64,000 nucleotides of DNA from positions 62,001-126,000 of the forward strand of contig JACQDL010000057.1 in NCBI GenBank assembly GCA_016201065.1, in the 5' to 3' direction. This document shows, one piece after another, positions 21,262 to 32,409 of this stretch. Numbering within the stretch: position 1 is the first letter of the stretch; each line of letters begins with the position of its first letter. The position numbers and the translations under genes are program-made. This DNA comes from Actinomycetota bacterium (GTDB lineage: Bacteria; Actinomycetota; Actinomycetes; Mycobacteriales; JACQDL01). The notes below the pieces were generated by a model. The model was not told where the DNA came from and searched no databases. It saw only the letters and a list, made by a program, of their open reading frames with translations.

Positions 21262-21348
21262 GGGCTTCTCTCGGTGGACAGGGGCACGGTTGGCTCCACT
21301 GTAGGCACGGCGCACGACAGAACCGAGCCCGGCCGCGAAGATGGGCGG

Positions 21349-22005
21349 ATGAACTACACCGGACGGACCCGGGTCGGTGAGCCCGCGCAGCGGCGGGACC
21401 TTCCCGGACTGACCATCAGCAAGCTCGCGGTCGGGCCGATGGACAACAACGCGTTCCTGCTGCGCTGCACCCGCACCGGCGACGGGTTGCTGATCGACGC
21501 CGCGAACGAGGCGCCGCGGCTGCTCGCCCTGGTCGGCTCCGAGCTGCCGCTGGCCCGGGTGGTCACCACCCACCGGCACGCCGACCACTGGCAGGCGCTC
21601 GCCGAGGTGATCGCCGGCACCGGCGCCCGCACGGTGGCCCACCCGCGGGACGCCGAGGCGCTGCCGGTGCGGGTCGACGAACCGGTCGGGCACGGCGACG
21701 TGGTCGCCGTCGGTGCGGCCACCCTGACCGTGATCCATCTTCGCGGGCACACCCCCGGCTCGATCGCGCTGCGGTACGACGACCCGGCCGGCCACCCCCA
21801 CCTGTTCACCGGCGACTCGCTCTTCCCGGGCGGCCCTGGCCGGACCACCGGTCCGGCGGACTTCACCTCGCTCATGGACGACCTGGAGGCACGGGTGTTC
21901 GGTGCGTTGCCGGACGACACCTGGATCTACCCCGGACACGGCAACGACAGCACGCTCGGCACCGAACGCCCGCACCTCGCCGGCTGGCGGGCCCGCGGCT
22001 GGTGA
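21349..22005 (+). CDS. MBL-fold metallo-hydrolase, glyoxalase II-like
   Basis: The product has 218 residues of the metallo-beta-lactamase fold. The metal ligands THRHADHW (the HxHxDH motif, near residues 64-71), the later [18 protein letters not shown] (bridging Asp) and YPGHG are all present, so it should bind two metals and hydrolyse a thioester or similar. Actinobacteria often place this gene beside uvrA; its substrate is unknown, and a hydroxyacyl-thiol (possibly mycothiol-linked) hydrolase is one possibility. The ATG at 21349 was chosen because the protein family begins here; the long upstream frame is antisense to uvrA. Confidence 0.9.
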   Translation: MNYTGRTRVGEPAQRRDLPGLTISKLAVGPMDNNAFLLRCTRTGDGLLIDAANEAPRLLALVGSELPLARVVTTHRHADHWQALAEVIAGTGARTVAHPRDAEALPVRVDEPVGHGDVVAVGAATLTVIHLRGHTPGSIALRYDDPAGHPHLFTGDSLFPGGPGRTTGPADFTSLMDDLEARVFGALPDDTWIYPGHGNDSTLGTERPHLAGWRARGW

Positions 22006-22100
22006 CACTCCGGTCATCGCCGCTCGCGATCCGGAGCCATTCGCCCCGATCGGGGCACGATGGGAGGCGTCGGGAGGTGCGTCGACTACAGTGCGTTCCC

Positions 22101-22268
22101 ATGGCCGCAGACGCACCAGACCAGATCGGCGACACCCAGATGTTCCGTGCCTTCGCCGACGGGCCCGACCCGGTCGTGGCGGGCAGCCGGAACACCGGCC
22201 TGCTGGTCGGACTGGCCCTGCTCACCGTGCTCGTGCTGAGCGTCGCGGGGTGGCTGCTACTGCGCTGA
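22101..22268 (+). CDS. Small single-pass membrane protein
   Basis: The product has 55 residues. The hydrophilic N-terminus ([21 protein letters not shown]) is followed by one transmembrane helix, [21 protein letters not shown], and a terminal Arg, suggesting an N-in or tail-anchored protein. A TACAGT hexamer at 22087-22092 sits eight bases before the ATG, so the message may be leaderless. The function is unknown. Codon third positions are GC-rich, consistent with a real gene. Confidence 0.6.
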   Translation: MAADAPDQIGDTQMFRAFADGPDPVVAGSRNTGLLVGLALLTVLVLSVAGWLLLR

Positions 22269-22280
22269 CCGGCGCGGCGT

Positions 22281-22472
22281 TCATGGTGCGCCGAGTGCCA
22301 GGTCGGCCAACCGGCTGCGGGTGCAGGGGAACGGCTCACCGCAGAGCACGCACCGCCCCCCGGAGTTGAGGTGCCGGTCGATCTCGGCCCGTGCGGTGGC
22401 GAGCATGGTGACGATCTCCGGCGGGAAGTGATCCGGGGTGGTCGCGCCAGCAGGCGTGGCGGTCGATGACAT
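22281..22472 (-). CDS. Small cysteine-motif hypothetical protein
   Basis: The product has 63 residues with a helical middle (PPEIVTMLATARAEIDRHL) and the compact motif CVLCGEPFPC near residues 41-50. This resembles half of a zinc ribbon or a redox motif. The ATG at 22472 is preceded by GGGAGG at good spacing, which supports translation. It lies convergent with the small membrane protein and divergent from the XRE-kinase gene. The function is unrecognised. Confidence 0.6.
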   Translation of the reverse strand: MSSTATPAGATTPDHFPPEIVTMLATARAEIDRHLNSGGRCVLCGEPFPCTRSRLADLALGAP

Positions 22473-22652
22473 CGTCGCGCTCCCTCCCGCGCTGCACGCA
22501 TTCGGTAGTGTTCATGCAACCTCAGGTCACCGCTGGGAAACAGCGCACCACCGCCGCATCGTCGTCGCATGCGTGCCGCAGGCCCTGCGCCGGCCGACCC
22601 GATCGGGTAGGGGCCGGTTACAACCTCCGCGGTCCCGGGTACAGATACCGCC

Positions 22653-23621
22653 ATGACGGCCCGGCGGCGCGGCCTCGCGCAACGACGCAGGGCGGTCGGC
22701 TTCAGCCAGGAACACATCGCCGAGCACCTGGGCGTCGACCGCTCGACCGTGGCCCGATGGGAGTGCGGCGAGACCCTCCCCCAGCCATACCTCCGACCGA
22801 AGCTGGCCGCCGCGCTCCGGCTCTCCTCCGAGGAGCTGGCAACCCTGCTCGCCGAGTCTGACCGGATCACGCCCGCGGCCTACCACCTCACCAGGCACCA
22901 TTCCGCGCCGGTACGGCTACCGGCCACGCTGCTCCGACCGGTCCAGGCCGCTGCGGACGATCGGGCGGCGGATCTGGGACTACGCGCCTTCGAACGCCGC
23001 CTGCACCAGGCCTGGGAGCTCCGGCTGCGCCGCGGGAGCAGCAATCCCTGCCTGGTCCTGGTCGGCGGGTTCGCGGGCTCGGGAAAGAGCGAGTTCGGCA
23101 GGTTCCTCACCGGCATCACCGGATGGACACACCTCGACAAGGATGTGCTCACCCGCCCGCTCACCGAGAGCCTGTTGCTCGCGCTCGGCGCCGACCCCAA
23201 CGACCGGCACACCACGACCTACACCACCGCGGTCCGCCCGCTGGAGTACCGCGCGCTGATGAACGCCGCGTTCGGCAACGTCACGACCGGCGTTTCCACC
23301 GTGGTGAGCGCGCCATTCCTGGATGAGATGCCGAACGCCCGCTGGCTGCGGCGCCTGGCCGCACGGTGCGCCGCAGCCGAGATCGACCTCGCCATGATCT
23401 GGGTGGACGCCGACGTGGACACCATGCACGCCTATCTCCAGGCCCGGGACGCGGCCCGCGACACCTGGAAGCTGAGCCACTGGGACGACTACCTGGCGTC
23501 GATCGACGTCATGACCCGGCCGCAACGGCCCTACTTCCTGGTGGACAACCAGCGCAACACCGCGATCAGCCTCGCCGACCAGGCCCGCCGGATCGTCGAG
23601 TCCCGCGATCACGGCTGCTGA
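22653..23621 (+). CDS. XRE-type HTH fused to P-loop kinase-like ATPase
   Basis: The product has 322 residues. An N-terminal Cro/C1-type helix-turn-helix (residues about 8-62, with GFSQEHIAEHLGVDRSTVARWE) is followed by a linker. A P-loop domain then starts near 125: Walker A VGGFAGSGKSEFG, and the substrate-side LDKDVLTRPLTE characteristic of AAA_33/zeta-toxin-like small-molecule kinases. The C-terminal WVDADVDTMHAYLQARDAARD fits the kinase lid. A TACAGA box at 22640-22645 lies seven bases before the ATG, suggesting leaderless transcription. It could be an autoregulated kinase; the substrate is unknown. Confidence 0.8.
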   Translation: MTARRRGLAQRRRAVGFSQEHIAEHLGVDRSTVARWECGETLPQPYLRPKLAAALRLSSEELATLLAESDRITPAAYHLTRHHSAPVRLPATLLRPVQAAADDRAADLGLRAFERRLHQAWELRLRRGSSNPCLVLVGGFAGSGKSEFGRFLTGITGWTHLDKDVLTRPLTESLLLALGADPNDRHTTTYTTAVRPLEYRALMNAAFGNVTTGVSTVVSAPFLDEMPNARWLRRLAARCAAAEIDLAMIWVDADVDTMHAYLQARDAARDTWKLSHWDDYLASIDVMTRPQRPYFLVDNQRNTAISLADQARRIVESRDHGC

Positions 23622-23656
23622 CACCGAGGCCGCCGCACGGCGGACCGCGGGTCGGC

Positions 23657-24643
23657 TCACCGGTGGCGCGCTGGTGCGCCCACCGGTTCCGGAACGGCCG
23701 ACGGGTCGAGCCACACCTTGACCATGCTGGCCATGGTCGTCACGCACAGCAGCCCCGCCACGACAGCCAGCGAGGCGCCGATCCCGATCCGCGGCGCCCA
23801 CATCACGCCGTCGCCGTACAGGGCCTCCGACACGAGCTTCGCGCCGATGAACCCGAGGACCAGCGCGAGACCTTGGTTGAGGTACACCAGCCTGCGGAGC
23901 AGCCCGCCGAGCAGGAAGAAGAGCTGCCGCAAACCCATCAGCGCGAACGCGTTGGCGGTGAAGACGAGGTACGGCTGCTTGGTCAAGCCGAATACGGCCG
24001 GGATCGAGTCCACGGCGAACATCAGGTCCGTGGTGCCGATCGCGACCATCACGATCAACATCGGGGTCAGGAACCGCCTGCGGTCCAGCTTCACCACCAG
24101 CTTGGTGCCGTGGTAACGGTCGGCGACCGGCACGACCCGCCGTACCGCCCGTAGCAGCGCGCTCTCGGCGTACTCCTGGTCGCCGCTGGTCTTGCCCACG
24201 GCGAGCCGGTACGCCGTCCAGATCAGGAAGGCGCCAAAGAGATAGAAGATCCACTCGAACCGCGAGATCGCCGCCGCGCCGAGCGCGATGAACACCCCGC
24301 GCAGTGTCAGCGCCAGGCCGATCCCCACCAGGAGCACCCGGTGCTGATGGATGCGCGGCACCCCGAGCGCCGACATGAGGACCGCGAAGACGAAAAGGTT
24401 GTCCACCGACAGGCTGTACTCGGTGATGTACCCGGCGAAGAACTCCCCGGCGTAGCGCCAGGACACCAGGCGGGCGACGCCGAACCCGAAGGTGACCGCC
24501 AGCACGATGTAGAAGAGCACCCACCGGGCGGACTCCCAGACGGTCACCTCGTGCGGGTGGCGATCCACGACGAGAAGATCCAGGACGAGCACCGCCACGA
24601 ACCCGACGACGGTGACCACCCAGACCCAGACCGGTACGGACAT
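23657..24643 (-). CDS. TerC/Alx family integral membrane protein
   Basis: The product has 328 residues with about eight to nine transmembrane helices. The family motif EYSLSVDNLFVFAVL is in helix 3 and the second conserved acidic motif TTDLMFAVDSIPAVFG lies near 205-220. These Asp/Asn residues are thought to handle metal. TerC/Alx proteins are associated with Mn2+ export or metalation of secreted proteins. I chose the ATG at 24643, which follows GGAGGAGGAG. The long upstream frame to 24865 reads through the riboswitch and is not coding. Expression is probably controlled by the Mn2+ riboswitch immediately upstream. Confidence 0.93.
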   Translation of the reverse strand: MSVPVWVWVVTVVGFVAVLVLDLLVVDRHPHEVTVWESARWVLFYIVLAVTFGFGVARLVSWRYAGEFFAGYITEYSLSVDNLFVFAVLMSALGVPRIHQHRVLLVGIGLALTLRGVFIALGAAAISRFEWIFYLFGAFLIWTAYRLAVGKTSGDQEYAESALLRAVRRVVPVADRYHGTKLVVKLDRRRFLTPMLIVMVAIGTTDLMFAVDSIPAVFGLTKQPYLVFTANAFALMGLRQLFFLLGGLLRRLVYLNQGLALVLGFIGAKLVSEALYGDGVMWAPRIGIGASLAVVAGLLCVTTMASMVKVWLDPSAVPEPVGAPARHR

Positions 24644-24671
24644 GCTCCTCCTCCGGTAGGACTGCGCAGCA

Positions 24672-24777
24672 GCGACCACCGGAGGTCTCTCCCGCTCGAC
24701 AGCGTCGAGCCGACGGGACCGGGTGCAATGCACCGTGATGACGACCCCGCCGCGAAGGGATACTCCCCTCCACGAAC
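24672..24777 (-). promoter_or_regulatory. yybP-ykoY (Mn2+) riboswitch in the terC leader
   Basis: On the minus-strand transcript the conserved L1 element GGGGAGTA (24768-24761) and L3 element CGTCATCACGG (24743-24733) are both present. GAGACCTCCGG closes the aptamer. The 5' strand GGAGG (24771-24767) pairs with CCTCC (24685-24681) to form P1. The same 3' strand, CCTCCGG (24685-24679), is perfectly complementary to CCGGAGG (24656-24650), the terC Shine-Dalgarno. Inference: metal-bound P1 frees the ribosome site, giving a translational ON switch for the TerC protein. Confidence 0.88.
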
Positions 24778-24805
24778 GCAAGTCATTATTGCTGACTGTT
24801 GTCTC

Positions 24806-24828
24806 GTTCGGAACCCGGGTGTCCGAAC
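24806..24828 (-). terminator. Hairpin 3' of uvrB, before the terC leader
   Basis: Seven-base arms GTTCGGA (24806-24812) and TCCGAAC (24822-24828) enclose a spacer that is itself nearly palindromic (ACCCGGGTG). It lies 41 bp past the uvrB stop and upstream of the riboswitch, so it may end the uvrB transcript. No T-tract follows. An alternative is a processing or regulator site. Confidence 0.5.
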
Positions 24829-24831
24829 TCA

Positions 24832-24855
24832 CCGCAACCGCAACCGCAACCGAAC
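24832..24855. repeat. Hexamer repeat 3' of uvrB
   Basis: Three exact copies of CCGCAA and one degenerate copy lie 14 bp downstream of the uvrB stop. This is a simple-sequence tract that may vary between strains by slippage. No function can be assigned. Confidence 0.7.
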
Positions 24856-24868
24856 CACGGCGCACCCG

Positions 24869-27016
24869 TCAGGACAGGCCGGCAGCGTCCATCCCGCGCA
24901 GCTCCTTCTTCAGCTCGGCGACCTCGTCCCGGAGCCGGGCGGCGAGCTCGAACTGCAGCGCCCTGGCCGCCTCCAGCATCTGCTCCGACAGCTGCTGGAT
25001 GAGATCGGCGAGCGCGGCGCGCGGCATGCCAGCGAGCTCCCGCGCGTGGGCTCCGACCGCGACGACCCCGGCCGAGCGCCCACCCGCCCTGCTGGCCCGC
25101 GACGAGGTCCCGGGCACCGGCGACCTGCCCCGGGGCTGCTGGCGGCCGGACCCGCCCACCAGCTCGGTGTCCTCGGCCTCGCGGTAGACGTCGTCGAGGA
25201 TGTCGGCGATCCGCTTGCGCAGCGGCTGCGGGTCGAGGCCCCGCTCCCGGTTGTAGGCGACCTGCCGCTCCCGACGTCGTGTGGTCTCCTCGATCGCGGT
25301 GCGCATCGACGGGGTGACCCGGTCGGCGTACATGTGCACCTGACCGGACACGTTGCGGGCGGCCCGCCCGATGGTCTGGATCAGCGACGTACCCGACCGC
25401 AGGAAGCCCTCCTTGTCGGCGTCCAGGATCGCGACGAGCGAGACCTCCGGCAGGTCGAGGCCCTCGCGGAGCAGGTTGATCCCGACGAGCACGTCGAACT
25501 CGCCCTTGCGCAGCTCCCGCAGCAGCTCCACCCGACGCAGGGTGTCGACCTCGGAGTGCAGGTAACGCACCCGGATCCCGGTCTCCAGCAGGTAGTCGGT
25601 GAGGTCCTCGGCCATCTTCTTGGTCAGCGTCGTCACGAGCACCCGCTCGTTGCGCTCGGCACGGACCCGGATCTCATGGATCAGGTCGTCGATCTGCCCC
25701 TTGGTCGGCTTGACCACGACCTCCGGGTCGACCAGGCCGGTCGGCCGGATGATCTGCTCCACCACGCCGGCGGACCTGCCGAGCTCGTAGCCGCCCGGCG
25801 TGGCGGAGAGGTAGACGGTCTGGCCGGTGCGCTCGACGAACTCGTCCCAGCGCAGCGGCCGGTTGTCCGCCGCCGAGGGCAGCCGGAAGCCATGCTCGAC
25901 CAGGGTGCGTTTGCGCGAGGCGTCGCCCTCGTACATCCCGCCGATCTGCGGCACCGTGCTGTGCGACTCGTCGATGACCAGCAGGAAGTCCTCGGGGAAG
26001 TAGTCGAGCAGGGTGTAGGACGGATCGCCCGGCTGCCGGCCGTCGATGTGCATGGAGTAGTTCTCGATCCCCGAGCAGGCCCCGATCTGCCGCATCATCT
26101 CGATGTCGTAGCTGGTCCGCATCCGCAGCCGCTGCGCCTCCAGCAGCTTGCCCTGCCGCTCGAACTCGGCCAGCCGGCTGCCGAGCTCGATCTCGATGCC
26201 GGAGATGGCGCGCTCCATCCGCTCCGGACCGGCCACGTAGTGGGTGGCCGGAAACACGTAGAGCTCCTCCACCTCCCGGATCACCTCGCCGGTCAACGGG
26301 TGCAGGTAGTAGAGCCGCTCCACCTCGTCACCGAACATCTCCACCCGGACGGCCAGCTCCTCGTAGACCGGGAAGATCTCGATGGTGTCGCCGCGGACCC
26401 GGAACGTACCGCGGGTGAAGGACAGGTCGTTGCGGCCGTACTGCTCGGTGACCAGGGCACGCAGCAGCTCGTCGCGGTCCTGCTCCTCCCCCACCCGCAG
26501 CCGCACCGCCCGCTCCACGTACTCCTGCGGCGTGCCGAGGCCGTAGATGCAGGACACCGTGCTCACCACCACGACATCGCGCCGGGTGAGCAGGCTCATC
26601 GTCGCGGAGTGGCGCAGCCGCTCGACCTCGTCGTTGATCGAGGAGTCCTTCTCGATGTAGGTGTCGGTCTGCGGGACGTAGGCCTCCGGCTGGTAGTAGT
26701 CGTAGTAGCTGACGAAGTACTCCACGGCGTTGCGCGGCAGCATCTCGCGCAGCTCGTTCGCGATCTGCGCGGCGAGGGTCTTGTTCGGCTCGATGAGCAG
26801 CGTCGGACGCTGCACCCGCTCGATCAGCCAGGCCGTGGTCGCCGACTTGCCGGTCCCGGTCGCGCCGAGCAGCACGACATGCTCCTCGCCGGTCCGGATC
26901 CGCCGCTCCAGCTCGTCGATCGCGGCGGGCTGGTCCCCGGACGGCTGGAACTCGCTGACCACCTCGAAGCGGCCGGCAGTGGGTGCGATCCGACGGTGAT
27001 CGGGATGGCGGTTCAC
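24869..27016 (-). CDS. uvrB: Excinuclease ABC subunit B
   Basis: UvrB is the helicase-like damage-verification subunit that loads UvrC. The protein has 715 residues. Seen: Walker [12 protein letters not shown] (about 45-55), the beta-hairpin region [17 protein letters not shown], the DESHS Walker B motif, helicase motifs [13 protein letters not shown] and QTIGRAARN, and the C-terminal UVR coiled coil [19 protein letters not shown] that contacts UvrC. A Ser/Arg/Gly-rich linker precedes the UVR domain. The GTG at 27016 is preferred because GGAG lies eight bases upstream; the GTG at 27022 is too close to it. Confidence 0.97.
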   Translation of the reverse strand: MNRHPDHRRIAPTAGRFEVVSEFQPSGDQPAAIDELERRIRTGEEHVVLLGATGTGKSATTAWLIERVQRPTLLIEPNKTLAAQIANELREMLPRNAVEYFVSYYDYYQPEAYVPQTDTYIEKDSSINDEVERLRHSATMSLLTRRDVVVVSTVSCIYGLGTPQEYVERAVRLRVGEEQDRDELLRALVTEQYGRNDLSFTRGTFRVRGDTIEIFPVYEELAVRVEMFGDEVERLYYLHPLTGEVIREVEELYVFPATHYVAGPERMERAISGIEIELGSRLAEFERQGKLLEAQRLRMRTSYDIEMMRQIGACSGIENYSMHIDGRQPGDPSYTLLDYFPEDFLLVIDESHSTVPQIGGMYEGDASRKRTLVEHGFRLPSAADNRPLRWDEFVERTGQTVYLSATPGGYELGRSAGVVEQIIRPTGLVDPEVVVKPTKGQIDDLIHEIRVRAERNERVLVTTLTKKMAEDLTDYLLETGIRVRYLHSEVDTLRRVELLRELRKGEFDVLVGINLLREGLDLPEVSLVAILDADKEGFLRSGTSLIQTIGRAARNVSGQVHMYADRVTPSMRTAIEETTRRRERQVAYNRERGLDPQPLRKRIADILDDVYREAEDTELVGGSGRQQPRGRSPVPGTSSRASRAGGRSAGVVAVGAHARELAGMPRAALADLIQQLSEQMLEAARALQFELAARLRDEVAELKKELRGMDAAGLS

Positions 27017-27233
27017 GGGCACGGCTCCACGGTAGGCGATCGGTCCGACAAACCCCGCGCCCATCCGGTCTCGACCGGACCCGACCGGCCTCGACTGGCC
27101 CGCTGCGACGCCCACCACGACACTGGGATGAACGGCGGCGGTCGGCCGCACCGCGTGCTGGTCTGCCACCGGGCGGCGGGGCCGGGCAGGACGCTGCAGT
27201 AGGTTCGTGGGACGGAGCGAGGAGAGGAGCCTG

Positions 27234-29363
<2,130 letters not shown>

Positions 29364-29364
29364 G

Positions 29365-31629
29365 GTGCCGGTCCCAGCCTCGACCTACCGGGTCCAGGTC
29401 CGCCCCGGCTTCGACCTGACCGACGCCGCGGAGCTGGTCGGCTACCTCGCCGAGCTCGGCGTCACCCACCTGTACTCGGCGCCGCTGCTGCAGGCCGTGC
29501 CCGGCTCCGCGCACGGCTACGACGTCGCCGACCACGCCCGGGTCAACGCCGAGCTCGGCGGGAGCGCCGGGTTGGAGACCCTGGTCGCCGCGTTGCGCCG
29601 GCACGGGCTCGGGCTGGTGGTGGACATCGTGCCCAACCATGCCGGGGTCCGCGTGCCGGGCGCGAACCCGGCATGGTGGGATGTCCTGCGGCTGGGTCCG
29701 GACTCGTCGTACGCGCCGTGGTTCGACATCGACTGGAGCCAGGGCCCGCTCCGGCTGCCCATCCTTGCCGACGACGCCGCGCTGGCCGACCTTCGGCTGG
29801 ACGGGGACGAGCTGCACTACTGGGAGCACCGCGTGCCGCTCGCCCCCGGCACGGCCGGGGGTACCGCCACCGAGGTGCATGCGCGGCAGCACTACCGGCT
29901 GGTGGCGGCTCACCGGGCCGACACAGAGCTCAACTACCGGCGGTTCTTCGCGATCAGCGAGCTGGCCGCGCTCCGGGTGGAGGACCCGGTCGTCTTCGCC
30001 GCCACCCACGCGGAGGTGCTGCGCTGGTACGCGGCGGGGTTCGTCGACGGCATCCGGATCGATCATCCCGATGGGTTGCGGGACCCGGCCGGGTACCTTG
30101 CCCGGCTGCGGGCGGCCGCCCCGGACGCCTGGTTGGTCGTCGAGAAGATCCTCGAACCGGGCGAGCGGCTACCGCCGTGGCCGGTCGCCGGGACCACCGG
30201 GTACGACGTGCTGCGTGACGTGGACGCCCTGTTCGTGGACCCGGCCGCCGAGTCCGCGTTCACCGCCCTGGACACCGACCTGACCGGAACGGTGACGGAC
30301 TGGCACCAGCTGGTGCGCTCCTGCAAGCGTCAGGTCGTGCGGGGCATCCTCGGCTCCGAGCTGGCCCGCCTGGTGCGGCTGGCCGGCGGCACCCCCGGCG
30401 CCGAGGACGCGCTGGCCGAGCTGCTCACCGAGCTCGACGTGTACCGCACCTACCTGCCCGACGGAGCCGAGCGCCTCACCGCCGCCGCCGCGGCGACCCG
30501 CCGGCACCGGCCGGACCTCCACCCGGCGGTCGGCGCGCTGCTGCCCCGGCTGCTCGACCCGGACGACGAGCTGGCCATCCGGTTTCAGCAAACTTCGGGT
30601 GCGGTGATGGCCAAGGGCGTCGAGGACACCGCGCTGTACCGCTGGAGCCGCCTGACCTCCCTCAACGAGGTGGGCGGCGACCCCACCCGGTTCGGCCTGC
30701 GGCCCGCCGAGTTCCACGCGGCGTGCGCCTCCCGGCTGCGGGAGTGGCCGGCGTCGATGACCACCCTGTCCACCCATGACACCAAGCGCAGCGAGGACGT
30801 CCGCGCCCGCCTGGCGGTGCTCAGCGAGCTCCCCGCGAGCTGGGCCGCGACCGTACGCCGGTGGATGGTCGCCGCGCCGGTTCCGGACCCGGCCATGGCC
30901 CAGCTGGTCTGGCAGACCGTCGCCGGCACGTGGCCGATCGAGCGCGAACGGCTGCACGGCTACCTGCGCAAGGCCGCCCGCGAGGCGGGCACGGCGACCT
31001 GCTGGGCCGCGCCCGACGACGCCTTCGAGGCGGCGATGCACGAGGCGATCGATCGGGCGTACGACGATCCGGGACTCCGGCCGGACGTGGCCGAGTTCGC
31101 CGCGCTGATCACGCCCTACGGCTGGCAGAACTCCCTCGGCGAGAAGCTGGTCCAGCTGACGATGCCCGGGATACCGGACGTCTACCAGGGCACCGAGCTG
31201 TGGGACAACTCGCTCGTCGACCCGGACAACCGGCGACCCGTCGACTTCGCCCTCCGGCGGTCGCTGCTGGCGAGGTTGGCGGACGGTTGGCTGCCACCGG
31301 TCGACGCCACCGGGGCGGTGAAGCTGCTGCTCGTCTCCCGCGCGCTGCGGCTGCGCCACGATCATCCGGAGCGGTTCGCCGGCTACGCCCCGATCCTGGC
31401 CACCGGGCCGGCCGCCGATCACCTGGTGGCCTTCGACCGCGGTGCAGTGATCACGGTGGCGACCCGGCTGCCGGTGCGGCTGGCCCGCAGCGGGGGCTGG
31501 GGCCCGACGACGATGCCGCTGCCCCGGATGATGGTCGACGTGCTCACCGCCCGCCGGTTCCCGCCAGGCGAGACGGTGCTGGCCGACCTGCTCTCCCGCT
31601 ACCCCGTGGCACTGCTCACCGGCGGCTGA
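29365..31629 (+). CDS. treY: Malto-oligosyltrehalose synthase TreY
   Basis: GH13 enzyme that isomerises the reducing-end glucose of a maltodextrin to form a terminal trehalose unit. The protein has 754 residues starting VPASTYRVQV at a GTG one base after glgX. Seen: VVDIVPNHAG, DGIRIDHPDGLRDP (nucleophile Asp), VEKILEPGERLPPW (acid/base Glu), and the C-terminal LVQLTMPGIPDVYQGTELWD. Its usual partner TreZ, which releases trehalose, is not next to it; the following genes are unrelated. The pathway would need treZ elsewhere. Confidence 0.95.
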   Translation: MPVPASTYRVQVRPGFDLTDAAELVGYLAELGVTHLYSAPLLQAVPGSAHGYDVADHARVNAELGGSAGLETLVAALRRHGLGLVVDIVPNHAGVRVPGANPAWWDVLRLGPDSSYAPWFDIDWSQGPLRLPILADDAALADLRLDGDELHYWEHRVPLAPGTAGGTATEVHARQHYRLVAAHRADTELNYRRFFAISELAALRVEDPVVFAATHAEVLRWYAAGFVDGIRIDHPDGLRDPAGYLARLRAAAPDAWLVVEKILEPGERLPPWPVAGTTGYDVLRDVDALFVDPAAESAFTALDTDLTGTVTDWHQLVRSCKRQVVRGILGSELARLVRLAGGTPGAEDALAELLTELDVYRTYLPDGAERLTAAAAATRRHRPDLHPAVGALLPRLLDPDDELAIRFQQTSGAVMAKGVEDTALYRWSRLTSLNEVGGDPTRFGLRPAEFHAACASRLREWPASMTTLSTHDTKRSEDVRARLAVLSELPASWAATVRRWMVAAPVPDPAMAQLVWQTVAGTWPIERERLHGYLRKAAREAGTATCWAAPDDAFEAAMHEAIDRAYDDPGLRPDVAEFAALITPYGWQNSLGEKLVQLTMPGIPDVYQGTELWDNSLVDPDNRRPVDFALRRSLLARLADGWLPPVDATGAVKLLLVSRALRLRHDHPERFAGYAPILATGPAADHLVAFDRGAVITVATRLPVRLARSGGWGPTTMPLPRMMVDVLTARRFPPGETVLADLLSRYPVALLTGG

Positions 31630-31637
31630 GCGACGCA

Positions 31638-31670
31638 CCCGGCCCGCGCGCCGGGCTGGCCAACACCAGC
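31638..31670 (+). terminator. Two overlapping hairpins after treY
   Basis: CCCGGC (31638-31643) pairs with GCCGGG (31650-31655). GCTGG (31655-31659) pairs with CCAGC (31666-31670). They lie directly 3' of the treY stop and before pxpB on the same strand. They could be mutually exclusive stems or a tandem terminator; there is no T-tract. Confidence 0.45.
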
Positions 31671-31692
31671 CGTCCCGTGATACGGCAAGGGG

Positions 31693-32409
31693 ATGGCGAG
31701 CGTGGCCGGACCACCGCACCGCGGTCCCGACCCGGACGGGCCAGCCCTCCTGGGCTCCCTGCGGTGTCGGGTCCTGCCGTGCGGCGAGGGTGCGGTGCTC
31801 GCGGAGCTCGACGACCTCGGCGCCGCCGTCGAGCTGCACCGGAGGCTCCGGCAGGCGGCGCTACCCGGTGTCCGCGAGCTCGTGCCGGCGGCCCGCACGG
31901 TGCTCGTCCTCTTCGACCCCGAGCGCACCGGTCCCGCCGCGCTGGTCGACCAGATCGGATCGGTCGCGGCCCAACCCGCATCGGCAGCCGCCCCAGGCTC
32001 CCCCGCCGACGTCACACCGGTCGACCTGACACCGGTCGAGATCCCGGTCCGCTACGACGGCGCGGACCTGGCCTGGGTCGCCATGGCCTGCGGGCTGAGC
32101 CAGGAGGAGGTGATCAGCCGGCACTCCGGGACCACCTATGTCGTCGCCTTCTGCGGGTTCGCGCCGGGCTTCGCCTACCTCCATGGACTCGACTCCCGGC
32201 TGGTCGTCCCCCGCCACGGCTCGCCCCGTCCCCGCGTGCCGGCCGGTTCGGTGGCGATCGCGGACCGGTGGAGCGCGATCTACCCGACCGCCTCGCCGGG
32301 TGGGTGGCGGATCCTGGGCCACACCAAGGCGCCAGTGTGGCGGCCCGACCTGGACCCGCCGACCCGGCTCCTGCCGGGGGCCCCGGTCCGCTTCCGGGAC
32401 GTCCCGTGA
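31693..32409 (+). CDS. pxpB: 5-oxoprolinase subunit PxpB (KipI family)
   Basis: PxpB is one subunit of the ATP-dependent prokaryotic 5-oxoprolinase PxpABC, which opens 5-oxoproline to glutamate. The protein has 238 residues. The KipI/allophanate-hydrolase subunit 1 core is clear: VEIPVRYDGADL, the nearly invariant CGFAPGFAYLHGL, VPRHGSPRPRVPAGSVAIA, and the terminal GGWRILGHTK. The N-terminal 20 residues are poor in pattern. The GTG at 31702 has a better-spaced GGGG and is an alternative start; the ATG at 31693 could serve a leaderless message. It overlaps pxpC by GTGA. Confidence 0.93.
   Translation: MASVAGPPHRGPDPDGPALLGSLRCRVLPCGEGAVLAELDDLGAAVELHRRLRQAALPGVRELVPAARTVLVLFDPERTGPAALVDQIGSVAAQPASAAAPGSPADVTPVDLTPVEIPVRYDGADLAWVAMACGLSQEEVISRHSGTTYVVAFCGFAPGFAYLHGLDSRLVVPRHGSPRPRVPAGSVAIADRWSAIYPTASPGGWRILGHTKAPVWRPDLDPPTRLLPGAPVRFRDVP

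Noticed and set aside
19216..21348. Long plus-strand frame antisense to uvrA, in frame with the MBL-fold gene
   Set aside because: Lacks similarity to anything; only the part from 21349 is a real gene.
21262..21348. SOS (LexA) box in the uvrA promoter region
   Set aside because: No sequence close to the actinobacterial GAAC-N4-GTTC core was found there or upstream of uvrB.
24341..27202. 953-codon plus-strand frame antisense to uvrB and terC
   Set aside because: High-GC shadow ORF; it would also cross the riboswitch.
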